Translations under genes and position numbers: made by a program
Source of the DNA: Roseibium sediminicola
Lineage (GTDB): Bacteria > Pseudomonadota > Alphaproteobacteria > Rhizobiales > Stappiaceae
Reading direction: 5' to 3'
NCBI RefSeq assembly: GCF_023156505.1
Contig: NZ_JALNMJ010000005.1
Coordinates: 124,001 to 188,000 of the forward strand
DNA length: 64,000 nucleotides
The notes under the pieces: generated by a model
Told to the model about the DNA's origin: nothing
The model's input: the letters and a program-made list of their open reading frames with translations, nothing else
Databases searched by the model: none
Shown: positions 45,495 through 55,489 of the stretch, one piece after another
Layout: every line of letters begins with the position of its first letter
Position numbering within the stretch: the stretch's first letter is position 1

Positions 45495-47681
45495 ATGTTG
45501 CATCTCCTGCAAAAGCCGCTCGAAGCGTCCCGGCCGACCCGCCGGTCCTTCCTGAAGATCTCTGCCGGAACTGTCGGCGGTCTGGTGCTGGCCATGAACC
45601 TGCCGCGCGGCACCGCGTCTGCCGCCGAGGGCGAGTTCATCCAGCCGTTCGTGCATATCCGTCCGGACAACACGGTCGTGGTCGTGTCCAAGCATTTCGA
45701 CATGGGCCAGGGCACCGCGTCGGGTCTGTCGACCCTGGTCGCCGACGAACTCGACGCGTCCTGGGACCAGGTCACGGTTGAGTTCGCCCCGTCCAACCCG
45801 CAGGTCTATGCCAACACGCTGTTCGGCGTGCAGGGCACCGGCGGTTCCACCGCCATGGCCAACTCCTTCATGCAGTACCGCGCCGCCGGGGCCGCGGCCA
45901 AGGCCATGATCATTGCCGCCGCGGCCAAGGACTGGGGCGTGCCGGCCGGTGAGATCACCGTCTCGCAAGGCGTGGTCTCGCACGGCTCCGGCAAGTCCGC
46001 CACGCTCGGCGAGCTGGCAGGTCTGGCTGCCAATGAGGACGTGCCTGCGGAACCGGTCCTGAAAACTCCGGATCAGTGGGTTTATATCGGCAAGACGTTC
46101 AAACGTCTCGACGTCAGGAACAAGACGGTCGGTGCGCCGAAGACCTACACCATGGATTTCCAGCGCGACGATCTGCTGGTGGCCGTGGTCGCCCGCGCGC
46201 CGCGGTTCGGCGGCAAGGTCAAGTCGTTCGACGCGACCGAAGCCAAGAAGGTTGCGGGCGTTGTCAACGTGCTTCAGATCCCGAACGGGGTCGCCGTGAT
46301 TGCCAAGTCCACCTGGCCGGCGATCAAGGGGCGCGAGCTGCTCGAGATCGAATGGGACGACAGCGAGGCCGAGACCCGTTCCAGCGATGCGATGCTCGCG
46401 GAACTCGCCGAACTGACCGCCAAGCCGGGCGTCAAGGTGCGTGAAGACGGTGACGTCGACGCAGCGCTTGCCGCGTCCGACCGGCTGATCGAAGCGGATT
46501 TCGAATTCCCGTTCCTGGCCCATGGCGCCATGGAACCGCTGGACATCGCCATGATGTTCGATGGCGAAACGGCCGAATTCTGGTTCTGTTCGCAGATTCC
46601 GACCATCGACCACAATGTCGCGGCCACCGTGCTCGGCATTCCCTTCGAGAAGGTCAAGATCAACACGCTCTGGGCCGGCGGTTCCTTCGGCCGGCGCGCG
46701 CAGGCCGATGCCCATCCGGTGGTGGAAATCACCACGCTTGCCAAGGCCATGCAGGCCGCCGGCATGGAGCCGGCACCGGTCAAGATCGTCTGGACCCGCG
46801 AGGACGACATGGTCGGCGGTTATTACCGGCCGATGTCTGCGCACAAGATCAAGGCCGGCCTGGACGCCGACGGCAATGTCACCGCGTTCAAGTACAACAT
46901 TGCCGCCAAGTCCATCGTCAAGGGCACGCCGTTCGAAGCCATGCTGATGAAGGACGGCGTCGATCACAACATGACCGAAGGCGCGCATGACACGACCTAT
47001 GCGTTCCCGCTGATGAACATGGATCAGGCCTTCCAGGAAACGAAGGTTCCGGTTCTGTGGTGGCGCTCCGTGGGCCATACCCACACCGCCTATGTCATGG
47101 AAACCATGATCGACCGCCTCGCCAAGGAAGCCGGCAAGGATCCGGTGGCCTACCGTCTGGAAATGATCAAGGACGATCCGCGCAAAGTGGGTGTCCTGAA
47201 GCTGGCGGCTGAAAAGGCCGGCTGGGACACGCCTGCGCCGGAAGGCCGTTATCGCGGTGTCGCCGTGCACAAGTCCTTCGGTTCCTATGTGGCCGAGGTC
47301 GCGGAGATCTCCTTCCGGGACGACGGCACGGTGAAGGTGGAGAAGGTGACGGCGGCCGTCGATTGTGGCACACCGATCAACCCGGACAATATCCGCGCCC
47401 AGGTCGAAGGCGGCATCGGCTACGGTCTCGGCGCGATCCTGCGCAATCAGGTGACGCTGGCGGACGGGGTTGTCGAGGAAACCAACTTCGACACCTATGA
47501 GCCGATCCGTATGTCCGACATGCCGGAGGTGGAGGTGCATATCGTTGCCTCCAACGAGGCCCCGACCGGCATCGGCGAACCCGGTACCCCACCGATCGGT
47601 CCGGCAGTTGCGAACGCTATTGCGGCGGCCAAGGGCGACTGGGTGACCACCCTGCCGCTGGCGAAAAACGGCCTGGTCTGA
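45495..47681 (+). CDS. iorB: Molybdopterin-binding subunit of xanthine-dehydrogenase-family oxidoreductase
   Basis: Large catalytic subunit of 728 residues. The N-terminus carries a twin-arginine signal (TRRSFLKIS), so the complex is likely periplasmic. Family motifs include [54 protein letters not shown] and the catalytic-Glu region [18 protein letters not shown]. The IorB-type architecture lacks a separate FAD subunit, implying a cytochrome or similar acceptor. No XdhC/MocA-type maturation gene is adjacent. A strong terminator follows at 47704. Confidence 0.9.
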   Translation: MLHLLQKPLEASRPTRRSFLKISAGTVGGLVLAMNLPRGTASAAEGEFIQPFVHIRPDNTVVVVSKHFDMGQGTASGLSTLVADELDASWDQVTVEFAPSNPQVYANTLFGVQGTGGSTAMANSFMQYRAAGAAAKAMIIAAAAKDWGVPAGEITVSQGVVSHGSGKSATLGELAGLAANEDVPAEPVLKTPDQWVYIGKTFKRLDVRNKTVGAPKTYTMDFQRDDLLVAVVARAPRFGGKVKSFDATEAKKVAGVVNVLQIPNGVAVIAKSTWPAIKGRELLEIEWDDSEAETRSSDAMLAELAELTAKPGVKVREDGDVDAALAASDRLIEADFEFPFLAHGAMEPLDIAMMFDGETAEFWFCSQIPTIDHNVAATVLGIPFEKVKINTLWAGGSFGRRAQADAHPVVEITTLAKAMQAAGMEPAPVKIVWTREDDMVGGYYRPMSAHKIKAGLDADGNVTAFKYNIAAKSIVKGTPFEAMLMKDGVDHNMTEGAHDTTYAFPLMNMDQAFQETKVPVLWWRSVGHTHTAYVMETMIDRLAKEAGKDPVAYRLEMIKDDPRKVGVLKLAAEKAGWDTPAPEGRYRGVAVHKSFGSYVAEVAEISFRDDGTVKVEKVTAAVDCGTPINPDNIRAQVEGGIGYGLGAILRNQVTLADGVVEETNFDTYEPIRMSDMPEVEVHIVASNEAPTGIGEPGTPPIGPAVANAIAAAKGDWVTTLPLAKNGLV

Positions 47682-47703
47682 TCCGATCAGCGACGTCAAG
47701 CGA

Positions 47704-47727
47704 AAGGCCGCCTCCGGGCGGCCTTTT
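47704..47727 (+). terminator. Rho-independent terminator of iorAB
   Basis: AAGGCCGCC-TCCGG-GCGGCCTTTT stem-loop with U-run, 23 bases after the iorB stop. Confidence 0.92.
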
Positions 47728-48009
47728 GCGTGAGGAGTTCTGTTGTTGTCGGGATTCGAAATTATTGAAGGAATGCATCCCCGGATTGGTCAAAATCAAA
47801 AATGGTTCCCTAAATAGAAAAATGCAACTAATGAGGTAACTTACTTCGTAATTCCAGTTCACTTTATGAGAATCTTCCACTCTAGGTAATAATAAGAAAT
47901 ATTTTATGTCCTTTATTTTTGAAAACATGTAGTAAATCAATTGGAATTAACTTCCCGGAAATCCATTGGCGCGACGCTAGGTAAATAAACACCAAAACAC
48001 GAGTGAGCC
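47728..48009. other. AT-rich leader before chemotaxis receptor, no gene
   Basis: About 280 bases of clearly AT-rich DNA (for example ATTTTATGTCCTTTATTTTT near 47900). No convincing reading frame on either strand; one minus-strand frame of 107 codons covers it but has no coding character. It is the presumed promoter region of the receptor gene. I could not identify a flagellar sigma-28 box. Confidence 0.45.
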
Positions 48010-50151
48010 ATGGCTGTGCAACTTTCCAAGCTACGATTTCGTATTCCGGCGATCATCTCCGGCTGTTCCGTCGTAGCAGCCCTTTTCGTGGGGGCGCTCG
48101 CTTATTGGGTGAGCTCGTCGAATATTGAAGATCAGGCCAAGCTGCGTCTTTCGGCTTTGGCGGAGACGCGGGCGCAGGACCTGTCGCACTATCTGGAGTC
48201 CATTGTCCAGGACCTGACCGTTACGGCGGCGAGCCCGTTCGTGAAGACAGCGCTGACAGACTTCAAAGGCGCATGGGACGGGCATGACGGCGATGCACAG
48301 GCGGTGTTGCAAAGCGCCTATATTCACGACAATCCCAATCCGACCGGCGAAAAAGACGCCCTGATGAGCGCGGGCGACACGGTCTACGATCAGGCGCACG
48401 GCAAATATCATCCCTGGTTCCGCACCATGCTCAAGACGCGCGGCTACTATGATATCTTCCTGTTCGCCGAGGACGGCTCGCTGGTCTATACCGTCTTCAA
48501 GGAACTGGACTACGCCACCAATCTCAAGACTGGCAAGTACGCCGAAACGGATCTCGGCAACGCCTTCAAGGCAGCCTGGAACGGCAGCCAGGATGCGATC
48601 CACTTCTTCGACTTCAAGCCCTATGCGCCGAGCTTTGATGCCCCGGCGAGCTTCATATCGACCCCTATCGTCGAAAACGGCAAGAAAATCGGCGTGCTTG
48701 TTTTCCAGATGCCGATCGACAATATCAACAGTGTCATGGCGGACACCAAGGGAATGGGAGAAAGCGGCGAAGCCATCCTGGTCGGCGCAGACAAGCTGTT
48801 CCGCAACGATAGCGCAAAGACGCCCGATGAGAATGACATTCTACAGGCGAGCCTCGATGCGTCGATTGTCGATACGGCCCTGACCGGCAAGACCGCGCTT
48901 GGCCATCTGGACAATTTCCGCGGAGAGGACTATCTCGCGGCGGCGGTGCCGCTCGAATTCCAGGGCGCCAAGCTCGCGGTTGTCACCGCCGAGGCCCATG
49001 ACGAAATCCTGGCGCCGGTCATCGCCCTGCGCAACCAGATCGCCCTCATCTGTGTCGCGATCTTCGGTGTCATGATGCTGGTCGGCTGGCTGGCCGCGCG
49101 GTCGATCGTCAATCCGATCGGCAGTCTGGTTCGGAGCGCGACGAAACTCGCCGGCGGCGATGTCAGTGTTGAATTCGTAGAAGCGAAGCGCCGGGACGAG
49201 CTCGGTGAGATCGCCAAGGCCATTGCCGGCTTCCGCGACGGTGTGGCGGAACAGGCGCGTCTGGAAGAGGCTCGCAAGGAAGAAGAGCGCCAGCGCACCG
49301 TCCGTCAGCAGCGCATCGAATCCCTGATCGAGAATTTCCGCAACCAATCCTCGGAAATGCTCAGCGCGGTCGATACCGCCATGTCCGAAATGCAGTCGAG
49401 CGCCGCGTCCATGATGACGACGGCGTCCGACGCGTCCCAGGAGGTCAACAGTGCGGCGTCGGCCACCGAACAGGCATCCGGCAACGTCCAGCTCGTCGCC
49501 GCGGCGACCGAGGAACTGTCTTCCTCGATCTCTGAGATCGGCCAGAGGGTGGAGGAAACCACCCGTGTGATCGCGGATGCCACGGATCAGACTCACGCCA
49601 GCACGCAGAAGATGGAATTGCTGTCCTCCGGGTCGGCGCGGATCGGCGAGGTGATCGGACTCATCCAGGCGATCGCCGAACAGACCAATCTTCTCGCCCT
49701 CAACGCAACGATCGAGGCGGCCCGGGCGGGCGAAGCCGGCAAGGGCTTTGCCGTGGTTGCGGCGGAGGTCAAGGAGCTGGCGACACAGACGTCCAAGGCG
49801 ACCGAGGAGATTTCCACGCAGATCTCCGAGATCCAGGTGGCGACCGAACAGGCCGTTGCCGCCATCGAGGGCATTGCCGCGATCATGGAAAAGGCCAACG
49901 AGAACACGGCGTCGATCGCCGCCGCCGTTCAGCAGCAGGACGCGGCCACCGGCGAAATCAGCCGCAGCGCTTCGGAAGCGTCGTCCGGAACCCGGGCCGC
50001 GAGCGACAACATGTCGAATGTCAGTTCGTCCGTGAAATCGACCTCCCATTCGGCAGAGTCGGTCGACAAGGCAACCCACGACGCCAACGAAAAACTCAAG
50101 GCGCTCAGCGCCTCCGTGGGGGATTTCCTGCAAAACGTCGCGGCCGCCTGA
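48010..50151 (+). CDS. Methyl-accepting chemotaxis protein
   Basis: Transmembrane receptor of 713 residues. TM1 is about 13-33, a large periplasmic sensor (about 35-340) appears Cache-like, TM2 is about 343-362 ([20 protein letters not shown]) and a HAMP domain lies at about 362-415. The kinase-control coiled coil (about 450-700) contains the hairpin tip [20 protein letters not shown] and [15 protein letters not shown]. No C-terminal CheR/CheB-binding pentapeptide is present (it ends FLQNVAAA). The ligand is unknown. It is monocistronic and not next to other che genes. Confidence 0.94.
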   Translation: MAVQLSKLRFRIPAIISGCSVVAALFVGALAYWVSSSNIEDQAKLRLSALAETRAQDLSHYLESIVQDLTVTAASPFVKTALTDFKGAWDGHDGDAQAVLQSAYIHDNPNPTGEKDALMSAGDTVYDQAHGKYHPWFRTMLKTRGYYDIFLFAEDGSLVYTVFKELDYATNLKTGKYAETDLGNAFKAAWNGSQDAIHFFDFKPYAPSFDAPASFISTPIVENGKKIGVLVFQMPIDNINSVMADTKGMGESGEAILVGADKLFRNDSAKTPDENDILQASLDASIVDTALTGKTALGHLDNFRGEDYLAAAVPLEFQGAKLAVVTAEAHDEILAPVIALRNQIALICVAIFGVMMLVGWLAARSIVNPIGSLVRSATKLAGGDVSVEFVEAKRRDELGEIAKAIAGFRDGVAEQARLEEARKEEERQRTVRQQRIESLIENFRNQSSEMLSAVDTAMSEMQSSAASMMTTASDASQEVNSAASATEQASGNVQLVAAATEELSSSISEIGQRVEETTRVIADATDQTHASTQKMELLSSGSARIGEVIGLIQAIAEQTNLLALNATIEAARAGEAGKGFAVVAAEVKELATQTSKATEEISTQISEIQVATEQAVAAIEGIAAIMEKANENTASIAAAVQQQDAATGEISRSASEASSGTRAASDNMSNVSSSVKSTSHSAESVDKATHDANEKLKALSASVGDFLQNVAAA

Positions 50152-50233
50152 GGACGGTCGGAGACTAAGCCGGTGGCCAGTATCTCTGTGCCGAGATTCT
50201 GGCCTTGGGCTGTTTGTCTATAATGAGTTGAGT

Positions 50234-50365
50234 TCGTCATCCTGGGCGAAGCGCAGCGAAGACCCGGGACCGGGGAGCCGAAGTCCTCCGATTGGAAAGG
50301 ACCTTACCGGTCAGAGCCTTTGGCTCCCCGATCCCGGCTCGCTCTTTGCTTGGCCGGGATGACTT
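50234..50365. repeat. Long inverted repeat, family B copy 5
   Basis: The left arm has TCGTCATCCTGGGCGAAGCG, CAGCGAAGACCCGGGACC and GGGGAGCC. The right arm has GGCTCCCCGATCCCGGCTCG and TGCTTGGCCGGGATGA. It lies between convergent genes ending at 50151 and 50445. Confidence 0.85.
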
Positions 50366-50392
50366 CAGATGGAATGTGTCCTTATAGGAAAG

Positions 50393-50420
50393 CAAAAACG
50401 GCGGCCATGGGCCGCCGTTT
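50393..50420 (-). terminator. Rho-independent terminator of rlmN
   Basis: On the minus strand AACGGCGGCC-CATG-GCCGCCGTT is followed by TTT and a T-rich tract, about 25 bases after the rlmN stop. Confidence 0.85.
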
Positions 50421-50444
50421 CCTGTTCTCGCTATGACCGCCCGC

Positions 50445-51668
50445 TCAAGACGCCGCAAGCGCCTCGCGGTCCTTCTTGCGCATGCGTTCAGAGGCCGATT
50501 TAAGCTGGCCGCAGGCGGCGAAGATGTCGCGGCCGCGCGGGGTGCGGATCGGCGAGGCGTAGCCGGCCCGGTTGACGATGTCGGCGAATTCCTCGATGCG
50601 TTCCCAATCGGAGCACTCATAGTCGGTGCCCGGCCACGGGTTGAACGGGATCAGGTTGATCTTGGCCGGAATGCCTTTCAGCAGACGCACCAGGTCGAGC
50701 GCATCCTTGTTGCTGTCGTTGACGCCTTTCAGCATCACGTATTCGAAGGTGATGCGCTTGGCGTTGGAGAGCCCCGGATAGTTCCGGCAGGCGTCCAAGA
50801 GGGCCTTGAGGTTCCATTTCTTGTTGATCGGCACCAGCAAGTCGCGCAGCTCGTCGTTCACCGCGTGCAGCGAGATCGCCAGCATGCAGCCGATCTCGTC
50901 GCCGGTGCGGAATATCTCCGGCACGACACCCGAGGTCGACAGGGTGATGCGGCGCTTGGACAGCGACAGGCCGTCGCCGTCCGACGCGATCAGAAGCGCC
51001 TGTTTGACATTGTCGAAATTGTAAAGCGGTTCGCCCATGCCCATCATGACGATGTTGGTGACCAGACGGCCTTCGGAAGGAACGATCGCACCCTGGGGCG
51101 TCGAGGCATCCGGAAAGTCGCCCAGCCGGTCGCGGGCAATCAGGATCTGCGACAGGATTTCCTCGGCCGTCAGATTGCGGACCATTTTCTGCGTGCCGGT
51201 GTGGCAGAAGGTGCAGGTCAGCGTGCAGCCGACCTGGGAAGAGACACAGAGCGTGCCGCGGCCTTCTTCCGGGATGTAGACGGTTTCCACTTCCACAGGG
51301 CGGCCGGCGCCGCGGGGCGGAAACCGGAACAGCCACTTGCGGGTGCCGTCGACCGAAATCTGCTCGTCGACGATTTCCGGACGGGCAATGGTGAAGGCTT
51401 CGTCCAGTTTCTGGCGCAGGTCCTTGGCAATGTTGGTCATTTGCGAAAAGTCGGAGACACCGCGCACATAAAGCCAGTGCCACAGCTGCGAAGCGCGCAT
51501 GCGCCACTGTTTCTGCGGCACGCCGATGGTGCCGAGCGCTTCTCCGAGCTCCTCGCGCGACAGGCCGATCAGGGTCGGCTTGTCGTCGCCGGCGGCAAGC
51601 ATGCCGTCAGCGGCTGAAACGGTGGGCGCGTTCGGATTGTCCCGCGCGATGTCGAGCGTAATCGCCAT
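50445..51668 (-). CDS. rlmN: Dual-specificity 23S rRNA/tRNA adenine-C2 methyltransferase
   Basis: Radical-SAM enzyme that methylates A2503 of 23S rRNA and A37 of some tRNAs. It has 407 residues from ATG 51668 (a GTG at 51695 would add 9). The iron-sulfur motif CTLTCTFC is at 148-155. Further family blocks are [33 protein letters not shown] and [12 protein letters not shown], with a conserved resolving Cys near the C-terminus (AACGQL). Monocistronic. Confidence 0.96.
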   Translation of the reverse strand: MAITLDIARDNPNAPTVSAADGMLAAGDDKPTLIGLSREELGEALGTIGVPQKQWRMRASQLWHWLYVRGVSDFSQMTNIAKDLRQKLDEAFTIARPEIVDEQISVDGTRKWLFRFPPRGAGRPVEVETVYIPEEGRGTLCVSSQVGCTLTCTFCHTGTQKMVRNLTAEEILSQILIARDRLGDFPDASTPQGAIVPSEGRLVTNIVMMGMGEPLYNFDNVKQALLIASDGDGLSLSKRRITLSTSGVVPEIFRTGDEIGCMLAISLHAVNDELRDLLVPINKKWNLKALLDACRNYPGLSNAKRITFEYVMLKGVNDSNKDALDLVRLLKGIPAKINLIPFNPWPGTDYECSDWERIEEFADIVNRAGYASPIRTPRGRDIFAACGQLKSASERMRKKDREALAAS

Positions 51669-51846
51669 GTCGTGATCCGTTGTCTCGTCCGGCACTCATC
51701 TCGGCGTATTCTTCTTCAAGGAACGCGGCGGCCGGCTACCTGACCTGCAGGTAAGAACTCAAGCGCACCCAAAACCACAAACGCGGCAAAAAATCAAGTT
51801 TTCAGGCGTGCAGGGGAGCTATGCACGCAGCGATCCGCCCAACCTG

Positions 51847-51882
51847 AAAAGCCCGGCAGGGCCTTTGCGGGCCCGGCCGGGT
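51847..51882 (-). terminator. Stem-loop after IalB-family gene
   Basis: On the minus strand CCCGGCC...GCCGGGC brackets a GGGCCC-rich inner hairpin and is followed by TTTTC. It is about 30 bases past the stop codon. Confidence 0.65.
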
Positions 51883-51912
51883 GTCGGTTCAAACAGATAG
51901 GGGAGCAGGCGA

Positions 51913-52419
51913 TCAGCGGCAGGCGCTGGCTGCCGTGTCGATCGCGGCGGTCACACCTGACAGCGAGAATTTGTAGCTCGTGCGCGTGCCGCGGCTGGAT
52001 TCGCCGTTGACGGTCATTTCGCGGCCCGCCTTCATGGCGGCGACCAGCTGTGCTTCGGTCGCAGCGTTTTCCACCCAGGCACCGTCATTGTTGGTGAACA
52101 GGTTGAAGCCCTTGCCGTCGACATCCACGACCACGGTGGACTTGTCCTTGAACGGATAGCCCACGAGCAGGCTCGGCTCCGAGCTCACGCCTTCCGCCGG
52201 GCGGGACGTGATAAAGAAAAAGACATCGCCATGATTGCGGTCGCCCGGAAGCATGGTTGTTGGCTTCGTCAGCGCATAACAAACCTTGCCGCTTCCACCG
52301 GTCAGCGCATAGGCCGCCCAATCCTTGTGCTGCTTCAGAAGCGTCGGGGTTTGTGCGAAAGCCGCTGCACTCGAAACGGCTAGACCTGCGATGGCCAGAA
52401 CCAGCGATTTTGCTTTCAT
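51913..52419 (-). CDS. Invasion-associated locus B (IalB) family protein
   Basis: Secreted protein of 168 residues. The signal peptide is about 1-23 (VLAIAGLAVSSAAAFAQ). The mature IalB-like domain includes HKDWAAYALTGGSGKVCYAL and GDVFFFITSRPAEGVSSEPS. Two cysteines (in KVCYAL and the C-terminal SACR) may form a disulfide. The family is widespread in non-pathogenic Rhizobiales, so the name does not imply virulence. Initiation at ATG 52422 or GTG 52428 is also possible. Confidence 0.87.
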   Translation of the reverse strand: MKAKSLVLAIAGLAVSSAAAFAQTPTLLKQHKDWAAYALTGGSGKVCYALTKPTTMLPGDRNHGDVFFFITSRPAEGVSSEPSLLVGYPFKDKSTVVVDVDGKGFNLFTNNDGAWVENAATEAQLVAAMKAGREMTVNGESSRGTRTSYKFSLSGVTAAIDTAASACR

Positions 52420-52797
52420 CATCTCCACACCGTTTGGATTAGAGTTTCCGTCAAATTTAATTCAATTGCCGTCTGGCATATAAACCTTGCTTTAATGATA
52501 ACTTAAAGCGGGTTACGAAAGGGTTGAAGCCCGGCAATCGCTGTTTGTGTTCTTCGGAGCTCCTATTTTCCCATTGGCTGTCACGGCAAAAGGCGGCAAC
52601 AGTGTGGCAGAGGGCCTTGTTCCTCTTTCGAAATCGCACGAACATGCTAAAGATTGAAACAAGGTTCGGGCGTTCTGCACCTGTCATTGTTGAAGGCATG
52701 ATGATCCACCACTTGAAAAACGGTCGGCGTTCCGGGGTCTGGGCGCGTTCAACTGACCCCAGGATTTTCCTGGGTCCGTCAGGGAGTTGAGGGGCTC
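52420..52797. other. Intergenic region between IalB gene and ECF sigma gene
   Basis: About 380 bases with no supportable gene; an 80-codon minus-strand frame here has no family character. Close to the sigma gene are TGATCC (52702), resembling the -35 of RpoE/ECF-type promoters, and a small hairpin CCCAGGATTTTCCTGGG (52757-52773). I see no matching -10 at standard distance, so self-regulation is only a possibility. Confidence 0.4.
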
Positions 52798-53364
52798 TTG
52801 GCGCAGGCGCACTATTTTTCCGCTCTTATCGTCAAGGTGGCCCGGGACCGGGACAAAGCGGCCTTTGTCGAGCTGTTCGATCATTTCGCGCCGCGGCTGA
52901 AGGGCTACCTGATGAAACAGGGGGCCGACGAAGCCCTTGCCGAAGAAATCGCGCAGGACGTTATGGTGACGCTTTGGCGCAAGGCGGATCTGTTCGATCC
53001 CCAAAAATCTTCCGCCAGCACCTGGCTTTACCGGGTGGCGCGCAACCGGCGGATCGATCGGCTGCGGCGGCAGAAAACAGCTGAACTGGATCCGGACGAA
53101 CCCGCACTGCAGCCGACGCCGCTGCCTGATGTTGCCGACGAAATGGATGCCAGGTTGCGGGAAGAAAGGGTGCGCGCGGCCATGGCGCAATTGCCCGAAG
53201 AGCAGCGTGAAGTCGTCCGGCTCGCCTTTTTCATCGGCCAGTCGCACAGCGAAATCGCCGATGAAACCGGATTGCCGCTTGGCACGGTCAAATCGCGCAT
53301 TCGCCTGGCTTTCGGCCGGTTGCGCCAACTGATCGAGGCCGACGAGGCCGTCGATGTGGATTAG
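52798..53364 (+). CDS. ECF-type RNA polymerase sigma factor
   Basis: Group-4 sigma-70 protein of 188 residues. Region 2 (about 20-85) includes FVELFDHFAPRLKGYLMKQG and STWLYRVARNRRIDRLRR. Region 4 (about 120-178) includes QLPEEQREVVRLAFFIGQSH and SEIADETGLPLGTVKSRIRL. It starts at TTG 52798 after GAGGGG. The sequence resembles sigma factors normally controlled by a ChrR-type zinc anti-sigma encoded next, yet no anti-sigma gene is adjacent. Instead the gene overlaps a secreted dipeptidase by 11 bases. It may be controlled by a distant anti-sigma or by transcription. Confidence 0.9.
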   Translation: MAQAHYFSALIVKVARDRDKAAFVELFDHFAPRLKGYLMKQGADEALAEEIAQDVMVTLWRKADLFDPQKSSASTWLYRVARNRRIDRLRRQKTAELDPDEPALQPTPLPDVADEMDARLREERVRAAMAQLPEEQREVVRLAFFIGQSHSEIADETGLPLGTVKSRIRLAFGRLRQLIEADEAVDVD

Positions 53365-54073
53365 GCGGATCTGCCTGACCTGTTGTCTTGCGGCGGTCTG
53401 GAGCCTGCGTGCCGAGGCCGGCGATCTGCCCGAGGGGTTTGTCTATCTGCGCGATGTCGTGCCGGATATCACCCAGGACATGCGCTATGCCACGCGCCGG
53501 AATTTCATGCGCAAGCGTCTTCCGGGATACGGAGCCGGCGAATGCATCCTGACAGAGGCGGCGGCCAAGGCGCTCGGCAAGGTTCAGAGCGCGGCGGTGA
53601 GACAAAATTACACGCTGGTCGTGTTCGACTGTTACCGGCCACAGAGCGCGGTGGATGCAATGGTGGCCTGGGTGAGCCGTGGCCACGAAACAGACCCCGA
53701 CTATTATCCGAGCGTGGCGCGGTCAGACCTGATCCGGCAGGGATATATCGGAGCCAAGAGCAGCCACGCGCGCGGCTCCACGGTCGATGTGGCGCTTGAT
53801 CTTCTATCTGGTGAGCAAGCGGGTGCGCTGCATGTCTGCAGCCGCCGGGACCGCGGGACGCTTGATTTCGGAACGCCGTTCGACTGTTTCGATCCTGCGA
53901 GCAAAACCGCATCGAACGCAGTCCCTGAAACGGCGCAACACCACCGCAGGACATTGCTTGACCTGATGCGGCAAGGCGGGTTCAAGAACTATTCCGGCGA
54001 ATGGTGGCACTTTACGCTTCAAGGCGAGCCGTTCCCGACCCGCTCTTTCGACTTCGCGATCACGCGCCGTTGA
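53354..54073 (+). CDS. Secreted D-alanyl-D-alanine dipeptidase (VanX/DdpX-like)
   Basis: Zinc peptidase of family M15, 239 residues, with a signal peptide (about 1-22, CCLAAVWSLRAEAG). Catalytic and metal residues are visible: Arg95 (DCYRP), His138 and Asp145 (SSHARGSTVD), and Glu216/His219 (EWWHF). It should split D-Ala-D-Ala released from cell-wall peptides. The start ATG 53354 lies inside the end of the sigma-factor gene, so the two are translationally coupled. No vanHA genes are present, so a nutritional or wall-recycling role is likelier than glycopeptide resistance. Confidence 0.9.
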   Translation: MWIRRICLTCCLAAVWSLRAEAGDLPEGFVYLRDVVPDITQDMRYATRRNFMRKRLPGYGAGECILTEAAAKALGKVQSAAVRQNYTLVVFDCYRPQSAVDAMVAWVSRGHETDPDYYPSVARSDLIRQGYIGAKSSHARGSTVDVALDLLSGEQAGALHVCSRRDRGTLDFGTPFDCFDPASKTASNAVPETAQHHRRTLLDLMRQGGFKNYSGEWWHFTLQGEPFPTRSFDFAITRR

Positions 54074-54083
54074 CGCGCCTTTG

Positions 54084-55427
54084 TCACCAGTCGGCAAAAA
54101 CGGGAACGAACTCGGAAATGGCGGTATCTGCATATTTCGAGCCGGGAAAAACCGAATCGATTTCCAGTTCCATCCAGGTGACTTCCAAGGGCGCGCCGAA
54201 GGAAAAGCGATTGGAGCGCATGGTGTCGGGCAGGTCGAGGCGCTGGCTGCTGCCGTCGGACAGGCGCAGCACCGCGCTGCGCACCCGCGCGTTCTTGGCG
54301 TAGATGTCCCGGTTCTTGGCATAGCCGTTGACGAGGTCGAAGCCGGACAGGAGGCGCGGGCGGTCGAAGGCGATGAGCAGCTTCTGGCCGGCGCCGTTGC
54401 CCGCGACCCCTTCCACCCAGGCGGTCGACAGCTTGCCATCGAAGAGATTGCCGGGCCCGTAGCGGTTGCCGAGTTGCGGATCGAGCACGGAACTGGCGCA
54501 GAATTGCAGCCTGCTTCCGGACACGGAGGCTGATTGGCAGAAGCCGCCACCGTAATTCGGCACGGGCTGCTGCCGCGGCTCGGTTCGGCTGAGCGTGATC
54601 TGGTCGGCGTCGCCGGTCGGCTGCTGATGGAGGTCCTGCACCTTGGCGGCAACCGGTGGGCCGTCTCCGGTGCGGCCACCGAAATAGAATTCACCGATCA
54701 GCGCTTCATTGAGCCAGGGCAGCTGCCGTTCGCCGGTCGAGGAATAGACGCTCTCGCGCACCTTCCCCATCAGGTGCCGCACTTCCAGATCGGGCGTGTC
54801 GATCAGGCGGGCCAGGGCTTCGGTGAACGGGCTGTTGTTGCCGGACCCGTCAAGGGCGACATCGCCCGGAGAGGTGGCGAAGGCGATCATCATCCCCGCC
54901 GCATTGGCCTCCAGCCGGGCGAGGCCGTTGGCGGCGCCGCGGGACAACGATCTTGGCAGCGGGTTGTTGCGGCAGGCGTCGAAAAAGACCAGCTTCAGCC
55001 GCGCGCCCGAGATGTCCATGATTTCCAGAAGGTCATTGGCCTTGAGCGCCTGGGCGGGGAGGTCGGTGGAGGCCGCGATCTCCGCATCGACGGGCAAGAG
55101 CCAGTTCTGGCCATTCACCTGAACGCCATGGCCCGCATAGAAAACCAGCGCGACCTCTGCCCCCTCCGACTGACGTCCGAATCGGGTCAGGCCTTCCCGG
55201 AACGCCCGGCGGTCGCCGTCGATGATCCGGACAACCTCAAAACCGAGCCCGGCCAACTTGTTCGCGATCAGGGTGGCGTCATTCGCCGGATTGCGCAAAG
55301 ACGGCATCGTCTGATAGGCGCCGTTGCCGATCACCAGCGCCGTTTTTCCAGCCGCGAATGCCGAACCGGCCAGAAGGCAGACAGCGAGGCACATTCCCCC
55401 GCTCAAAAGTTTGAGAAATCCTGTCAT
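54084..55427 (-). CDS. Secreted caspase-family peptidase (orthocaspase) with C-terminal beta-sandwich
   Basis: Protein of 447 residues. Signal peptide about 1-26. The caspase p20-like domain (about 27-250) starts KTALVIGNGAYQTMPSLRNP, with catalytic His100 in YAGHG and Cys152 in DACRN, both intact. After a linker with many Gln/Thr (about 260-290), a C-terminal domain of about 150 residues resembles discoidin/NADase-type glycan-binding modules (NLFDGKLSTAWVEG; FDRPRLLSGFDLVNGY). It is likely periplasmic or surface-exposed. Substrates unknown. It converges on the dipeptidase gene. Confidence 0.87.
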   Translation of the reverse strand: MTGFLKLLSGGMCLAVCLLAGSAFAAGKTALVIGNGAYQTMPSLRNPANDATLIANKLAGLGFEVVRIIDGDRRAFREGLTRFGRQSEGAEVALVFYAGHGVQVNGQNWLLPVDAEIAASTDLPAQALKANDLLEIMDISGARLKLVFFDACRNNPLPRSLSRGAANGLARLEANAAGMMIAFATSPGDVALDGSGNNSPFTEALARLIDTPDLEVRHLMGKVRESVYSSTGERQLPWLNEALIGEFYFGGRTGDGPPVAAKVQDLHQQPTGDADQITLSRTEPRQQPVPNYGGGFCQSASVSGSRLQFCASSVLDPQLGNRYGPGNLFDGKLSTAWVEGVAGNGAGQKLLIAFDRPRLLSGFDLVNGYAKNRDIYAKNARVRSAVLRLSDGSSQRLDLPDTMRSNRFSFGAPLEVTWMELEIDSVFPGSKYADTAISEFVPVFADW

Positions 55428-55489
55428 GCAATGGCTCCCACAGCCCAGCCATGAAAACCGCCAGGGGCCGTTGAACGCAAGTCCCGTTT

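Noticed and set aside
44964..47699. Minus-strand open frame of about 911 codons opposite iorAB
   Set aside because: It lies wholly antisense to two well-recognised genes. The translation is rich in His, Arg, Gly and Asp without family motifs, a typical GC-rich shadow frame.
48841..50133. Minus-strand open frame opposite the chemotaxis receptor
   Set aside because: Antisense shadow; repetitive Gly/Arg/Asp composition reflects the receptor's coiled-coil codons.
52457..52699. 80-codon minus-strand gene between ialB and the sigma gene
   Set aside because: No convincing ribosome site, no family resemblance, and irregular composition; treated as intergenic.
53354..54073. Glycopeptide-resistance (van) cluster
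   Set aside because: Only a VanX-like dipeptidase is present; no VanH, VanA or VanRS-type genes, and Gram-negative DdpX-type roles are more likely.
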